Below are positions 19,220 through 28,078 of a stretch of DNA of 64,000 nt, piece by piece. Each line of letters opens with the position of its first letter. Positions within the stretch are counted from its first letter, which is position 1. The position numbers and the translations under genes are program-made. The notes beneath the pieces are model-generated. The model saw only the letters and a program-made list of their open reading frames with translations, did not search any database and was not told the DNA's origin. The stretch covers positions 1-64,000 of the forward strand of contig NZ_ATJV01000045.1 of the NCBI RefSeq assembly GCF_000443165.1, written 5' to 3'. Origin of the DNA: Thauera terpenica 58Eu. GTDB taxonomy: Bacteria > Pseudomonadota > Gammaproteobacteria > Burkholderiales > Rhodocyclaceae.

Positions 19220-20353
19220 ATGAATGGGGTTCGTGGTCTGGTTTCGTCGCTCGCGCTCGCCCTTGCGGCGCTGGCGTCGATGGCGGTGGGGGCGGCGGAC
19301 GTCGTGCTCCGCACTGAAGCGGGCCCCGTGCGGCTGACCGAAGTCGTGCGAGGTCTTGACAAGCCCTGGTCGATTGCGTTCCTCCCCGACGGGCGGCTGC
19401 TGCTGACCGAGCGCCCCGGGCGCATGCGCATTGCAGCTCGCGACGGCACGTTGTCCGCGCCGCTGGCGGGTGTGCCGGCCGTGCATGCTGAGGGTCAGGG
19501 CGGGCTGCTTGATGTCGCCCTGAGCCCGGACTTCGCGACTGACCAGCGCATCGTGTTCTCTTATGCGCAGCCGACGCCGACAGGTGCCCGTACCGCGGTG
19601 GCGCGCGCCCGGCTTGATGTTGCGGCACTCAAGCTTGAGGATGTGAAGCTGATCTTCAGCCAGAACGAAGACCCTGCGGGCAAGCATCACTGGGGCTCAC
19701 GCCTGGTGTTCGATCGCGCTGGAAACCTCTTTGTGACCCTGGGTGATCGCTTTCATCCGCGCGAGCGGGCGCAGGCGCTCGACAGCCACCTGGGCAAGAT
19801 CGTGCGTATCGACATGGATGGCAGCGTGCCGGCAGACAACCCCTTCCTGCAGCAGGCGGGCGCGAGTCCCGAGATCTGGTCGTACGGCCATCGCAACGTG
19901 CAGGGCGCGGCGCTGCATCCGGCCACTGGCGAGCTGTGGGCACACGAGCACGGCCCGCAGGGCGGTGACGAGCTCAACCGTGTGCTGCCGGGGCGCAACT
20001 ATGGCTGGCCCGTGATCACCTTCGGGCGTGAATACGTGATCGGCACCAAGATTGGTGAAGGCACGGCGCGCGCCGATGTCGAGGCGCCGCTCACGCAGTG
20101 GACGCCGTCGATCGCCCCGTCCGGGATGGCCTTCTACACCGCTGAGCTGTTCCCGCAGTGGAGGGGCAACCTGTTCTTGGGTGCGCTGAAGTATCAGATG
20201 CTGGTGCGTCTGGTGGTGGACGGCAGCACGGTGGTGCACGAAGAGCGCCTTGAGCTGGGCAGACGAATTCGCGACGTGCGCCAGGGGCCGGACGGCCATC
20301 TGTGGTTGCTTGACGAGAGCGAAGGGCGCGTGCTGCGGCTGGACCCGGGCTGA
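19220..20353 (+). CDS. PQQ-dependent sugar dehydrogenase (soluble aldose dehydrogenase type)
   Basis: Exported six-bladed beta-propeller enzyme of 377 residues. The signal peptide covers about residues 1-26 (hydrophobic run ending SMAVGAA). Conserved propeller motifs include KPWSIAFLPDGRLLLTERPG, EGQGGLLDVALSPDF, the HHWGSRLVFD strand, SYGHRNVQGAALHP and EHGPQGGDELN. ATG 19220 is preceded by AAGGAGG, which decides the start over the earlier TTG. The substrate is not identifiable, and YliI-like aldose sugar dehydrogenases are the closest known type. Confidence 0.92.
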   Translation: MNGVRGLVSSLALALAALASMAVGAADVVLRTEAGPVRLTEVVRGLDKPWSIAFLPDGRLLLTERPGRMRIAARDGTLSAPLAGVPAVHAEGQGGLLDVALSPDFATDQRIVFSYAQPTPTGARTAVARARLDVAALKLEDVKLIFSQNEDPAGKHHWGSRLVFDRAGNLFVTLGDRFHPRERAQALDSHLGKIVRIDMDGSVPADNPFLQQAGASPEIWSYGHRNVQGAALHPATGELWAHEHGPQGGDELNRVLPGRNYGWPVITFGREYVIGTKIGEGTARADVEAPLTQWTPSIAPSGMAFYTAELFPQWRGNLFLGALKYQMLVRLVVDGSTVVHEERLELGRRIRDVRQGPDGHLWLLDESEGRVLRLDPG

Positions 20354-20396
20354 GTGGTGCCAGCGCTTGACGCGGGAGAGTCAGCCGAGGCGGGCT

Positions 20397-21965
20397 TCAG
20401 CCGGCCTGCTTGATCGCAAGCACGGCCTGATTGCGCAGGGTTCGCAGCAAGGCGAGTTCCTGCTCGCTGATCTCGATTGCACCCGGACGCTCCTTGTCGG
20501 CGTAGATCATCGCCACCGGCTTGCCCTTGATGGTGAGCGGGAGCAGCACGAAGGTGCGTGAGTGCACGGACTTGCGGTACCAGTCGGGCACGCGCATGGC
20601 GATGGCGGGGTCGTCGATATCGGAAATGAGGATGTCCACCCCTTTCGCCGTGGCCACGTTGAAGACGTTGTCCGGTTGTGCCGCGAGGCTGAACTGCAGC
20701 TGTCCGGCAAGCTCGGTGGCGCCCGGGCCGAAGCCGAAACGACCGTTCATCGTATTGTTGCGTGCGTCCCGCACACACAGCAGCACACGCTTGAAGCCCA
20801 TGGCGCGGTACATGGTCTCGAGGATGATGCGCAACACATCGTTGAGCTTGAACTCCTCGACCAGGGTATTGCTGATGTCCTGGATGCCTGCGCTCAGCAC
20901 GCCCTGAGCGTCCGCGGGTTTTTGTCCCGCTGGCGTGGGCTCGGCGCTGAGTCTTTGTTCGAGCGCGACCCCGCGGGGCATCGCACCGGGCTCTTCCTCG
21001 GCTGTAGTGCTGGGTGCGGTGTTGCCGAGGTAGTCGGCAAGATGGCGGCCGAGCTGTGTTTGTTGCAGGTCCACTCTGATGATGCGCGCAAAGGCGTGTG
21101 CTTCGTCGATTGCGCTCTCCATGTGCTCGCGCACCTGTGCGGCATCGATCGGTAGCGCCTCGGCAAAGCGGCTGACGATCGCGTCCATTGCCCGCTCGCG
21201 CTCGGCGGGCGGCAGGTGGAAGAGGGCATCGCAGTGTTCGTTGGCGCAGGCCGACAGCACGCGCAGGCGTTCTTCCTGGGTGTTGGCCTTGTGCACCTTG
21301 CTCGGTGGCAGCTTGCGCATGCTCTCCAGGATCAGTGACGGAAATCCCCAGCTGCGCGCGAGCCCGATCCCCAACTCCTCGAAGCTGACGCCGAGCACGC
21401 GCTGTGCGGCGACATCCTCGTGGCAGTCGTGCTGCTTCATCACCTGGCGGATGTCTGCGCTTTCCTCGGGGAAGAAGTACTGCGACAGCAGTCGACCCAG
21501 GCTGTGCAGCACCGAGCAGATATAGGCCTGTTCGAGCTCGCGCGTGCGCAGCTGTGTGGCGAGCTCGCGCGCGAACAGACCAGCGAGGCAGGCGCGCAGA
21601 AACTCCTCGCGCAGCTGTTCGGCGTCGGTCTTGTTCGGTAGATGTTCGAACAGCAGGATGGTGATGGCGATGCTGCGTACGGTGTCGAAGCCGAGCACGA
21701 TCACCGCGCGCGACACGGTGCTGATCTGGCCGCCGCTGGCAGGGCGGTAGTGGGCCGAATTGACCAGCCGCAACAGCTTGTTGGTGAGGGCGACGTCACG
21801 CAGGATCAGGTTCGACAGCGTGCCCACCGTCTCGGATTCGCTCGCGGCGACGCGGTTGATCGCAACCACTGACTCCGACAAGGCGGGGAAGTCGCCACGC
21901 TGACGCAGGCGGCGCAGCAGGAAGTCGAGTGCGGGATTGGTCGATTGCGCCTGTGGCGGCTTCAT
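20397..21965 (-). CDS. HDOD domain protein with C-terminal GAF domain
   Basis: A 522-residue cytosolic signalling protein. The N-terminal HDOD domain (about residues 20-230) shows SNLILRDVALTNKLLRLVNS and SRAVIVLGFDTVRSIAI. The C-terminal GAF domain (about 365-520) shows DVLRIILETMYRAMGFKRVLL and LLPLTIKGKPVAMIYADK. Such proteins take part in signal transduction or stress responses. No output enzyme domain is attached. It is convergent with the sugar dehydrogenase gene. Confidence 0.9.
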   Translation of the reverse strand: MKPPQAQSTNPALDFLLRRLRQRGDFPALSESVVAINRVAASESETVGTLSNLILRDVALTNKLLRLVNSAHYRPASGGQISTVSRAVIVLGFDTVRSIAITILLFEHLPNKTDAEQLREEFLRACLAGLFARELATQLRTRELEQAYICSVLHSLGRLLSQYFFPEESADIRQVMKQHDCHEDVAAQRVLGVSFEELGIGLARSWGFPSLILESMRKLPPSKVHKANTQEERLRVLSACANEHCDALFHLPPAERERAMDAIVSRFAEALPIDAAQVREHMESAIDEAHAFARIIRVDLQQTQLGRHLADYLGNTAPSTTAEEEPGAMPRGVALEQRLSAEPTPAGQKPADAQGVLSAGIQDISNTLVEEFKLNDVLRIILETMYRAMGFKRVLLCVRDARNNTMNGRFGFGPGATELAGQLQFSLAAQPDNVFNVATAKGVDILISDIDDPAIAMRVPDWYRKSVHSRTFVLLPLTIKGKPVAMIYADKERPGAIEISEQELALLRTLRNQAVLAIKQAG

Positions 21966-22089
21966 GTCGGCATGGGGTGAAGGGTACGAGCCCTATAGCG
22001 TGCGACCAAACAGCGCGTGCTGCAATCCGCATCGCGCCGCTTTCGTGTAATGATCGCCATCCTTTCAAAAAACAACCCGGACGCGATCG

Positions 22090-22458
22090 ATGGAAAGCCC
22101 GTTCAAAGGCAAGACTGGCCTGCGCAGGGTGTGGAATGCGTTTCACTATTCGTGTGCCGGTCTGCACGCCGCTTACCGTCACGAAGACGCATTCCGTCAG
22201 GAGGTGCTGCTGGCGCTGGTCCTGGTCCCGCTCGCGATCTGGTTGGGCGAGGGCGCGGTGGAGCGCGCGCTGCTGATCGGCTGTGTATTGCTGGTGCTGA
22301 TTGTCGAGCTCATCAACTCGGCGATCGAAGCCACCGTCGACCGCATCTCGCTGGATCGCCATCCGCTGGCAAAGCGCGCGAAGGACATTGGCAGCGCGGC
22401 GGTGATGATTGCGCTGCTCAATGCCGTGCTGGTGTGGGCGCTGGTGCTGAGCGCTTGA
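22090..22458 (+). CDS. dgkA: Diacylglycerol kinase
   Basis: Small trimeric inner-membrane kinase, 122 residues, that recycles diacylglycerol to phosphatidic acid. Three transmembrane helices are seen. The conserved motifs are GLRRVWNAFHYSCAGL, EDAFRQEVLLAL, the catalytic VELINSAIEATVDR and KRAKDIGSAAVM. It is a monocistronic unit followed by a strong hairpin. Confidence 0.96.
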   Translation: MESPFKGKTGLRRVWNAFHYSCAGLHAAYRHEDAFRQEVLLALVLVPLAIWLGEGAVERALLIGCVLLVLIVELINSAIEATVDRISLDRHPLAKRAKDIGSAAVMIALLNAVLVWALVLSA

Positions 22459-22480
22459 GGCGCGCTGCACACGCGATGAA

Positions 22481-22501
22481 ACCGGACGCTATGCGTCCGG
22501 T
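22481..22501. terminator. Hairpin between convergent dgkA and mepK-like genes
   Basis: ACCGGACGC and GCGTCCGGT form a perfect nine-base stem around a TAT loop. The T-tract is weak on both sides. Its position between converging genes suggests a shared terminator. Confidence 0.6.
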
Positions 22502-22575
22502 CATAGGTGTCAACAGCTGAAAACCTTGAGGCCTTGCCGTGGGCGCACCGCAGTCCCGCTTTCAGTGTCCGCCTC

Positions 22576-23139
22576 TCAGGCCGACTTCGAGCCCCAGCTG
22601 CGCACCGTACCGGTGTCGATATGCAGGAAGTCCGACTCCGGGTAATAACCAACGCCGCCTGCGCCCAGTGCGATGGCGGCATCGCGCAGGCGCGCCGTAT
22701 TGCAGCCGAGCAGGCGGATGTCGATCGCCTTGCCATCCATGTGCAGGCTGCGCTTGGCCACGCCACCGCCGCCGGTGCGGCGCAGCATGCTGTTGGTCCT
22801 GGACGAGCGGAAGCCAGAGATGATTTCAAACGTGCCCCCGCCACAGCTCACGTTCAATGCGTGCAGGATGTCGTAGAGTCTGGGGTCCATGCGCGCGACC
22901 TCGCCGGTTCGGAAGTCGCGCAATAGCCAGTTCAAGCGCTGGAGGGCGGGGTCTATATAGCCATTACGGTTTCGATAGCTCGTTTCGAGGCGTTCATCCG
23001 TATGGGTGTGGCGGAAGGCCAGGTGGAGGCCGCTTGCGGCATGTGCGGAAGCAAAGGGCAAGGCCAGCGGCAGGGCAGAAAGCCCCTTCAGAAACAGGCG
23101 ACGCTGCGGGGCAGCATGAGGGCGGGATATCTTGATCAT
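22576..23139 (-). CDS. mepK: DUF882/M15-type murein endopeptidase (MepK-like)
   Basis: Exported zinc peptidase-fold protein, 187 residues. A twin-arginine-type signal (QRRLFLKGLSALPLALPF) precedes the DUF882 domain. The metal-site motifs are visible: SGFRSSRTN, KRSLHMDGKAIDI and the late SDFLHIDTG. The E. coli relative MepK cleaves 3-3 crosslinks made by L,D-transpeptidases. The divergent neighbour is just such an enzyme, which supports a joint role. The start overlaps the proposed start of the neighbour. Confidence 0.88.
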   Translation of the reverse strand: MIKISRPHAAPQRRLFLKGLSALPLALPFASAHAASGLHLAFRHTHTDERLETSYRNRNGYIDPALQRLNWLLRDFRTGEVARMDPRLYDILHALNVSCGGGTFEIISGFRSSRTNSMLRRTGGGGVAKRSLHMDGKAIDIRLLGCNTARLRDAAIALGAGGVGYYPESDFLHIDTGTVRSWGSKSA

Positions 23140-24949
23140 GAATAATATTCAGTCCGTACAAGCACTTGAAGGCGGCATGCTAACCGAGCTCGGCCTCGAT
23201 TGGGGCAAAACAGTTGTAACGGCAGCGGCCTTGCTGGCAGCGCTGCTGAGCAGCGCGCCTCTGCCTGCCCAGGCTGTGGGCGCTGATTCTGGCCTTGACT
23301 CGCGCCTTTCCCGGAGTGCGGATGGCATCAGTGCTGCCAATGGCGTGCTGCCAGCCCTGCTCGAGAATCGGCTGACGATGAGTTTGCACGGGGTGGAGGA
23401 TCCTGCACTGCTGTTCTATCTGCAGCGCGGCTTTCGCCCGGCATGGACGCAGCAGGAAAAACTGCATGGGCTGATCGAGGCGGTGAGGACTCTGGATGAG
23501 CACGGCCTGGATGCGGCTGATTTTGCGCTGGAGCGCTTGCGCACCGAGGCCTTGTATCGCTTTGCAGACCTGCCGCCCGAACGTCAGGTGGAGCGCGAGC
23601 TGTTGTTCACCGACACCCTCGCGCGCCTGCTGCAGCAGCTTCGTCATGGCAGGCTCAATCCCCGCACGCTCTACGCCGACTGGAATTTCTCCGCTCCGGC
23701 GCGACCACTGGAGCAGGCCGCGCGTCTGGCGCAGGTGCTTGAGGCGCCTGCGCTGAACGCCGCGGTGCAGGCGCAGGCGCCCGATCTGGATCTGTACCGC
23801 GAGCTGCAGGCTGCGCTCAAGCACTACCGCATGCTCGCGACATGGGGTGACTGGCCCAAGGTGGCAAGCGGCCCGACCTTGCGCCCCGACGCACGCGATC
23901 CGCGCATTGCGGCCGTGCGTGCACGTCTGGCCGCGGAGGAGCGCGCGCTACGGGCGTTGGCCTCGAACGCTCCGGGCTCGAGCGCCACGGGCGAGCACCC
24001 TCCCGCCCCGGCCAACAGCCGCACGACAGGCCTGGCCAGCCTCGCCGACACCACCGATGCCTCGCATTACGACCCGGTGCTGGTCGAGGCGGTGCGGCGC
24101 TTTCAGCAGCGCGCCGGCCTCGCGGTGGATGCGGCGCTGGGGAAGCAGACCGTCGACGCGCTCAACATCAGCCCGGCACAGCGTGTGGCGCAGCTTCGTG
24201 TCAATCTGGAGCGGCTGCGCTGGGTGGCGCAAGACATGCAGGGCGACCACATGCTGGTGGACCTCACCGGCTACCGACTCCGTCTTCATCTTGGTGGGCA
24301 GCTCGCATGGTCGGCGCGCATCGTGGTCGGCAAGCCGACGCGAAAAACGCCCGCCCTGCTCGACAGCGTGCAGCACCTGGTGCTGAATCCAAAGTGGGTG
24401 GTGCCGCCCACCATCCTGCGTGAGGACGTTGTCCCGGGTGTGGTGCGCAATCCGGATTACCTCGTCAAACATCGCATGCAGATCGTCGATCGTTCAGGCG
24501 CGAGCGTGGATGCGCAGCACATCGACTGGAAGGCGGCGCGCCAGCACGGCCTTCCGTACCGGGTCGTGCAGGACTCGGGCGCAGACGGCTCGCTGGGTCG
24601 GATCAAGTTCTCACTGGCCAATCCGTATGCCATCTACCTGCATGACACCAACGCGCCCTCCCTGTTCAGGCGCGACACGCGTGCCCTCAGTTCGGGTTGT
24701 GTTCGTGTCGAGAAGCCCAATGAGCTTGCGGTGCTTCTGCTTGACGATCCCGAGCGCTGGGGGCCGGAGGCGCTGGAGCAGGCGCTCGCCACCGGCAAGA
24801 CGCGTACCTTGCCAGTGGCACGCCAGATTCCAGTGCTGCTGCACTACGCCAGCGCCGGACTTGATGAGCAAGGTCGTCTTCAGTTCCGCCCCGACATCTA
24901 TGCCCGGGACGAGGCGCTGCGGGTGGCGCTCGACGGCGTGCAGCGCTGA
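23138..24949 (+). CDS. ldtD: L,D-transpeptidase, YcbB/LdtD family
   Basis: Periplasmic enzyme that forms 3-3 peptidoglycan crosslinks. A signal-type hydrophobic stretch (VVTAAALLAALLSSAPLPAQA) is followed by the scaffold domain, a peptidoglycan-binding helix set (EAVRRFQQRAGLAVDAALG) and the YkuD catalytic domain with HDTNAPSLF and the cysteine motif SSGCVRVEKP. About 603 residues, normal for the family. The start may instead be ATG 23177, which has AAGG upstream and places the signal peptide near the N-terminus. Divergent from the mepK-like gene. Confidence 0.92.
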   Translation: MNNIQSVQALEGGMLTELGLDWGKTVVTAAALLAALLSSAPLPAQAVGADSGLDSRLSRSADGISAANGVLPALLENRLTMSLHGVEDPALLFYLQRGFRPAWTQQEKLHGLIEAVRTLDEHGLDAADFALERLRTEALYRFADLPPERQVERELLFTDTLARLLQQLRHGRLNPRTLYADWNFSAPARPLEQAARLAQVLEAPALNAAVQAQAPDLDLYRELQAALKHYRMLATWGDWPKVASGPTLRPDARDPRIAAVRARLAAEERALRALASNAPGSSATGEHPPAPANSRTTGLASLADTTDASHYDPVLVEAVRRFQQRAGLAVDAALGKQTVDALNISPAQRVAQLRVNLERLRWVAQDMQGDHMLVDLTGYRLRLHLGGQLAWSARIVVGKPTRKTPALLDSVQHLVLNPKWVVPPTILREDVVPGVVRNPDYLVKHRMQIVDRSGASVDAQHIDWKAARQHGLPYRVVQDSGADGSLGRIKFSLANPYAIYLHDTNAPSLFRRDTRALSSGCVRVEKPNELAVLLLDDPERWGPEALEQALATGKTRTLPVARQIPVLLHYASAGLDEQGRLQFRPDIYARDEALRVALDGVQR

Positions 24950-25000
24950 AACGCCATGCGCCCGGCGGCCGCGCGCTGCGCGCTGGTGGGCTTGTGTCCC

Positions 25001-25213
25001 TCAGTCCGCCTCGGGCTCCTCGCGCATCAGGCTGAGCGCGAGGCGAATGCCGATCCAGGCGTTCATCAGCGCCAGGCCTGCGACCACCGCCATCACCAGC
25101 GGTATCAAGGTGTAGCTGCGCAGCACCCAGGCCAGTAGCGACGACAACAGGTTGAGCACAAGCATCATCCAGAACGCGGGATTGCGTGGTTGCCACAGGC
25201 GTGCGAGTTTCAT
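25001..25213 (-). CDS. Small two-helix membrane protein
   Basis: Seventy residues with two hydrophobic segments (FWMMLVLNLLSSLLAWVL and LIPLVMAVVAGLALMNAWIG) and an acidic tail. Not recognised as a known family. Its ATG overlaps the stop codon of the upstream MFS gene in the pattern ATGA, so it is very likely translated with it and may be an accessory of that carrier. Confidence 0.7.
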   Translation of the reverse strand: MKLARLWQPRNPAFWMMLVLNLLSSLLAWVLRSYTLIPLVMAVVAGLALMNAWIGIRLALSLMREEPEAD

Positions 25214-26451
25214 TGCGAATCCAGTACGGCAGGTGTTCGCAGACGGCCACTGCGAGCGATGTGATAGACATAGAGCGCCAGCCCAACCTCGACGGCGCCG
25301 ATGCTGACAAACACCGGTACATGAGGATGGGCGGTGAAGCCGGCATAGAAGGCCAGCAGCAGGCTGCTGATGAGCGGCCCGCACGCAAAGCCGAGCGAGC
25401 CTGCCATGTTGAAGGCCGCGAGCGCGCTGGCGCGGCATTCTTCGCCGCCATAGTGCGCGGCCAGCACCAGCGAGGGCGCGTACATCAGCGCGGCAATCAC
25501 GCCGCCCGCCGCCATCGTCGCCACCACCCAGTGCGCCGGCACGAAGGCCAGCGCGCCAAGAAAGACGCCGTAGAGGATGCTCCCCACCACCATCATCAGC
25601 AGCGGGTCCCAGTGCCGTGACAGGTGGCCGGCCGGCCAGGTCAGCAGTGAGAAGGGAATGAGGAAGGCGGCCATGGCCGCACCGATTGCGCGCGCGTCGA
25701 AGCCGAGGGTGAGCCCGAGGTAGAGCGATAGCGTGGACACGATGAAGCCCACGGTGAGCCGATCAGCGAAGGAGAAGGCCAGGGGGATGAGCAATTCGCG
25801 GCGTTTGCTCAGGGTGGCGAGAATTTCGCCGATCGCCAGGCGCGCGCGCGCCGTCGTCGAATCCTGCAGTCCGGCCGCGCCGATCACCGCCAGCGCCAGT
25901 GACAACAGCCCGCCACCCAGGGGCACCCAGAGTGGATCGATGCCCCCGATCACACCGCCGAGCGGCGCGCCCATGGCGACGCCAATGCTGATCGCGGCGC
26001 CGATCGCGCCCATGCGCGCACCCAATCCGGTGCGACCCACCTGATCCGCACCCAGGGCCATCAACAGCGACAGCGCCGACATATGGGCAAAGCCTTCGAT
26101 CAGGCGCAGCGCCAGCAAGATGGCGTAGCTGTCGAGATGTCGATAAGCGTAGGCGATGCCGAGCAGCGTCAGCCCGTTGACGCTCAAGGCGACGACGACC
26201 AGCACCTTGCGCCGACCGAGTCGGTCCGACAGCAAGCCGGCGATCGGGGCGCCGAGCAGGGCCCCGATCATGTTGATCGACATGAAGAAGTGACTGCCGA
26301 ACTGGCCCAGCCCTTCAAACCGCTGTGCGGTGAAGACCGACAGCACCGGCACCATGGCGGTCACCGGCAACATCAGGCCGACGAGCAGCAGTAGCGGCAG
26401 CAGTGCTCGTGCGTGCGGGGCAGCGGTGAGGGCAAGGGAGGGGGCGGCCAT
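25210..26451 (-). CDS. MFS transporter
   Basis: A 413-residue major facilitator with twelve hydrophobic segments. The loop 2-3 signature appears as GLLSDRLGRRKVLV and the central region splits the two halves near residue 210. The substrate is unknown; the sequence resembles drug:proton antiporters, but this is only family-level evidence. It overlaps the small membrane protein gene that follows. Confidence 0.88.
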   Translation of the reverse strand: MAAPSLALTAAPHARALLPLLLLVGLMLPVTAMVPVLSVFTAQRFEGLGQFGSHFFMSINMIGALLGAPIAGLLSDRLGRRKVLVVVALSVNGLTLLGIAYAYRHLDSYAILLALRLIEGFAHMSALSLLMALGADQVGRTGLGARMGAIGAAISIGVAMGAPLGGVIGGIDPLWVPLGGGLLSLALAVIGAAGLQDSTTARARLAIGEILATLSKRRELLIPLAFSFADRLTVGFIVSTLSLYLGLTLGFDARAIGAAMAAFLIPFSLLTWPAGHLSRHWDPLLMMVVGSILYGVFLGALAFVPAHWVVATMAAGGVIAALMYAPSLVLAAHYGGEECRASALAAFNMAGSLGFACGPLISSLLLAFYAGFTAHPHVPVFVSIGAVEVGLALYVYHIARSGRLRTPAVLDSQ

Positions 26452-26519
26452 GAGCGCGGTGCGATGTGGAAGACAGGCCGAATGATACGCTGTGAGCAGG
26501 CGCAGCCCGTGTCGCCGCC

Positions 26520-27125
26520 TCAGTCCTCGTCGCGCTGCGGGCGCCGGAAGTCGTCCTTGATCCAGTTGCTCGCGCTCGTGCTCGTCAGGCGGAAGTCAGG
26601 GCGGACGCGCACCTGCGCCACCTCTTCACCCAGGGCATCCAGCGCGCTGAGGATGGCATAGGGTTCGTATTCGTCGGGCGTGATGTCGAGGCGGATGTCC
26701 CATTCACGCTCGAGCGCATAAACCGTGAGGCGCTTGTGCAGCGCTGCGTGGGCCTGCTGGGCATGGCGCTGCAAGACTTCGGTCGCGGTCTTGATCAGGG
26801 TGTTGAAGGCGGTCTGGTCGAGCGGCTTGGGGTTCTTCTTGTCACGCCCCATGGTCCACGGTCCGACCAGTGCCGGCTCCGGTTCCCCGTCCATGAGCAT
26901 TTCGACTGCCCAGCCGTCGTCATCTTCGTTCTTGATCACCCGCGCCATCCAGCCATTGTCGTGCCACAGACGACTTTCACGAATGGCGCTCGCTTCTTCG
27001 ACGGCCATCATCTGCGGCGCCGAGGTGGATTCAGCCGCGGCTGCGGTCGGGTTTGCGTCGGGCGCCGTCGTGGGGTCGGGTGCGGGATTGGCGTCGGATG
27101 GGGGCAGGGCGTGGGGAGGGGTCAT
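26520..27125 (-). CDS. Hypothetical protein with Ala/Pro-rich N-terminus
   Basis: A 201-residue soluble protein that I do not recognise. The first 40 residues are low-complexity Ala/Pro/Asp. The rest looks like a folded domain (RESRLWHDNGWMARVIKNED, WAVEMLMDGEPEPALVGPW, GRDKKNPKPLD) with a helical middle and the ending NWIKDDFRRPQRDED. A shorter start at MMAVEEAS is possible. Codon use fits the chromosome, so it is likely a real gene. Confidence 0.65.
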   Translation of the reverse strand: MTPPHALPPSDANPAPDPTTAPDANPTAAAAESTSAPQMMAVEEASAIRESRLWHDNGWMARVIKNEDDDGWAVEMLMDGEPEPALVGPWTMGRDKKNPKPLDQTAFNTLIKTATEVLQRHAQQAHAALHKRLTVYALEREWDIRLDITPDEYEPYAILSALDALGEEVAQVRVRPDFRLTSTSASNWIKDDFRRPQRDED

Positions 27126-27354
27126 GGTTTGGTGGTGAGCCTGGAGATGGGCTAGGGTTTTCCCCAGCCGATGGGGACAGGCTTGTGGGCTGGCCTGTGG
27201 ATAAGCAGGCGCAGCCCTTGCAGGTGAAGGGCTTTCGGGGCCTGCCTCTTTATGAGGCGGGTGGGGGTGTTCCCCACCGTGTCGCCGAGAAACTGAGGGC
27301 CCTGTGAGGCCGTGGCCGGAGACGCGGCGATCGCTTCCTTGCGTGCGCGGGCGC

Positions 27355-27969
27355 TCAGCGTTTGCGCTGGGCGGGCGGCGTGCGCGTCATCAGCCGGATG
27401 TCACGTCTATGACTGGCAGCGAGTTTTTCCGCCGCGTTCTCCATTGCGGTCCAGGAGCCGCCGTGCGCCAGATACGCCGTGATCCATTCGGGCGTGCTGC
27501 CTTCGCCAGTCCAGGTCAGGGTGCGACTGGCGGGATGAACGTAACGAATCTCGGGCGTCGGGGTAGCGTCGATCGCAGCAGGCTCAGGCTCAGCGGGCAG
27601 AGGGGCGGCTGCGGGCGAGCTTGCGATTTCGCTCGTGCCGGCACTAGCGTCCTCGGCAGCCACGCCTGGTGGCGCGGGAACGGGAACGGGCTCGGCAGCA
27701 GGCTCGGCAGGCGTACGCGGGGGTCTCTTGAGGGTGCCTGATCTTGCCGCGGGCGGGGCTGCGGCGGGCGTGTCATTGGCGTCCGCCACCGCGTCGGGCA
27801 GGGGGGCGGGCGCTGCCACGCTACCGACTTCGGTCGTACCGGTCGCGCTGGAAGTCTCCGGCGTCGCGCTCGACGCGAGGGCAGCTTCGCGCTTGGCGAT
27901 CTCGTGTTTGACTTCGGCAAGCAAGGACTCCAGCTCGGAGAGGACGTGCTCGCTCAGGACGATGGGCAT
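27355..27969 (-). CDS. H-NS-like nucleoid-associated protein with long Ala/Pro linker
   Basis: A 204-residue protein. The N-terminus is a predicted coiled coil (LSELESLLAEVKHEIAKREAAL) suited to dimerisation. About 100 residues of Ala/Pro/Glu-rich linker follow. The C-terminus resembles the H-NS DNA-binding motif: YVHPASRTLTWTGEGSTPEW followed by a helix. In H-NS the core reads TWTGxGR; here the arginine position is serine, which could weaken AT-rich DNA binding. Linker length is unusual for the family. Confidence 0.7.
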   Translation of the reverse strand: MPIVLSEHVLSELESLLAEVKHEIAKREAALASSATPETSSATGTTEVGSVAAPAPLPDAVADANDTPAAAPPAARSGTLKRPPRTPAEPAAEPVPVPAPPGVAAEDASAGTSEIASSPAAAPLPAEPEPAAIDATPTPEIRYVHPASRTLTWTGEGSTPEWITAYLAHGGSWTAMENAAEKLAASHRRDIRLMTRTPPAQRKR

Positions 27970-28078
27970 ACTTGGCCTTGGGGTTGCTTGGTGCTCGAAT
28001 GATACCGGGCACGCTGGGTAAGAGGTTGTTCCGACCCTCCTTCACGGTTTTGCAAGGCGTGGGAAAAAAACCTGTGCA

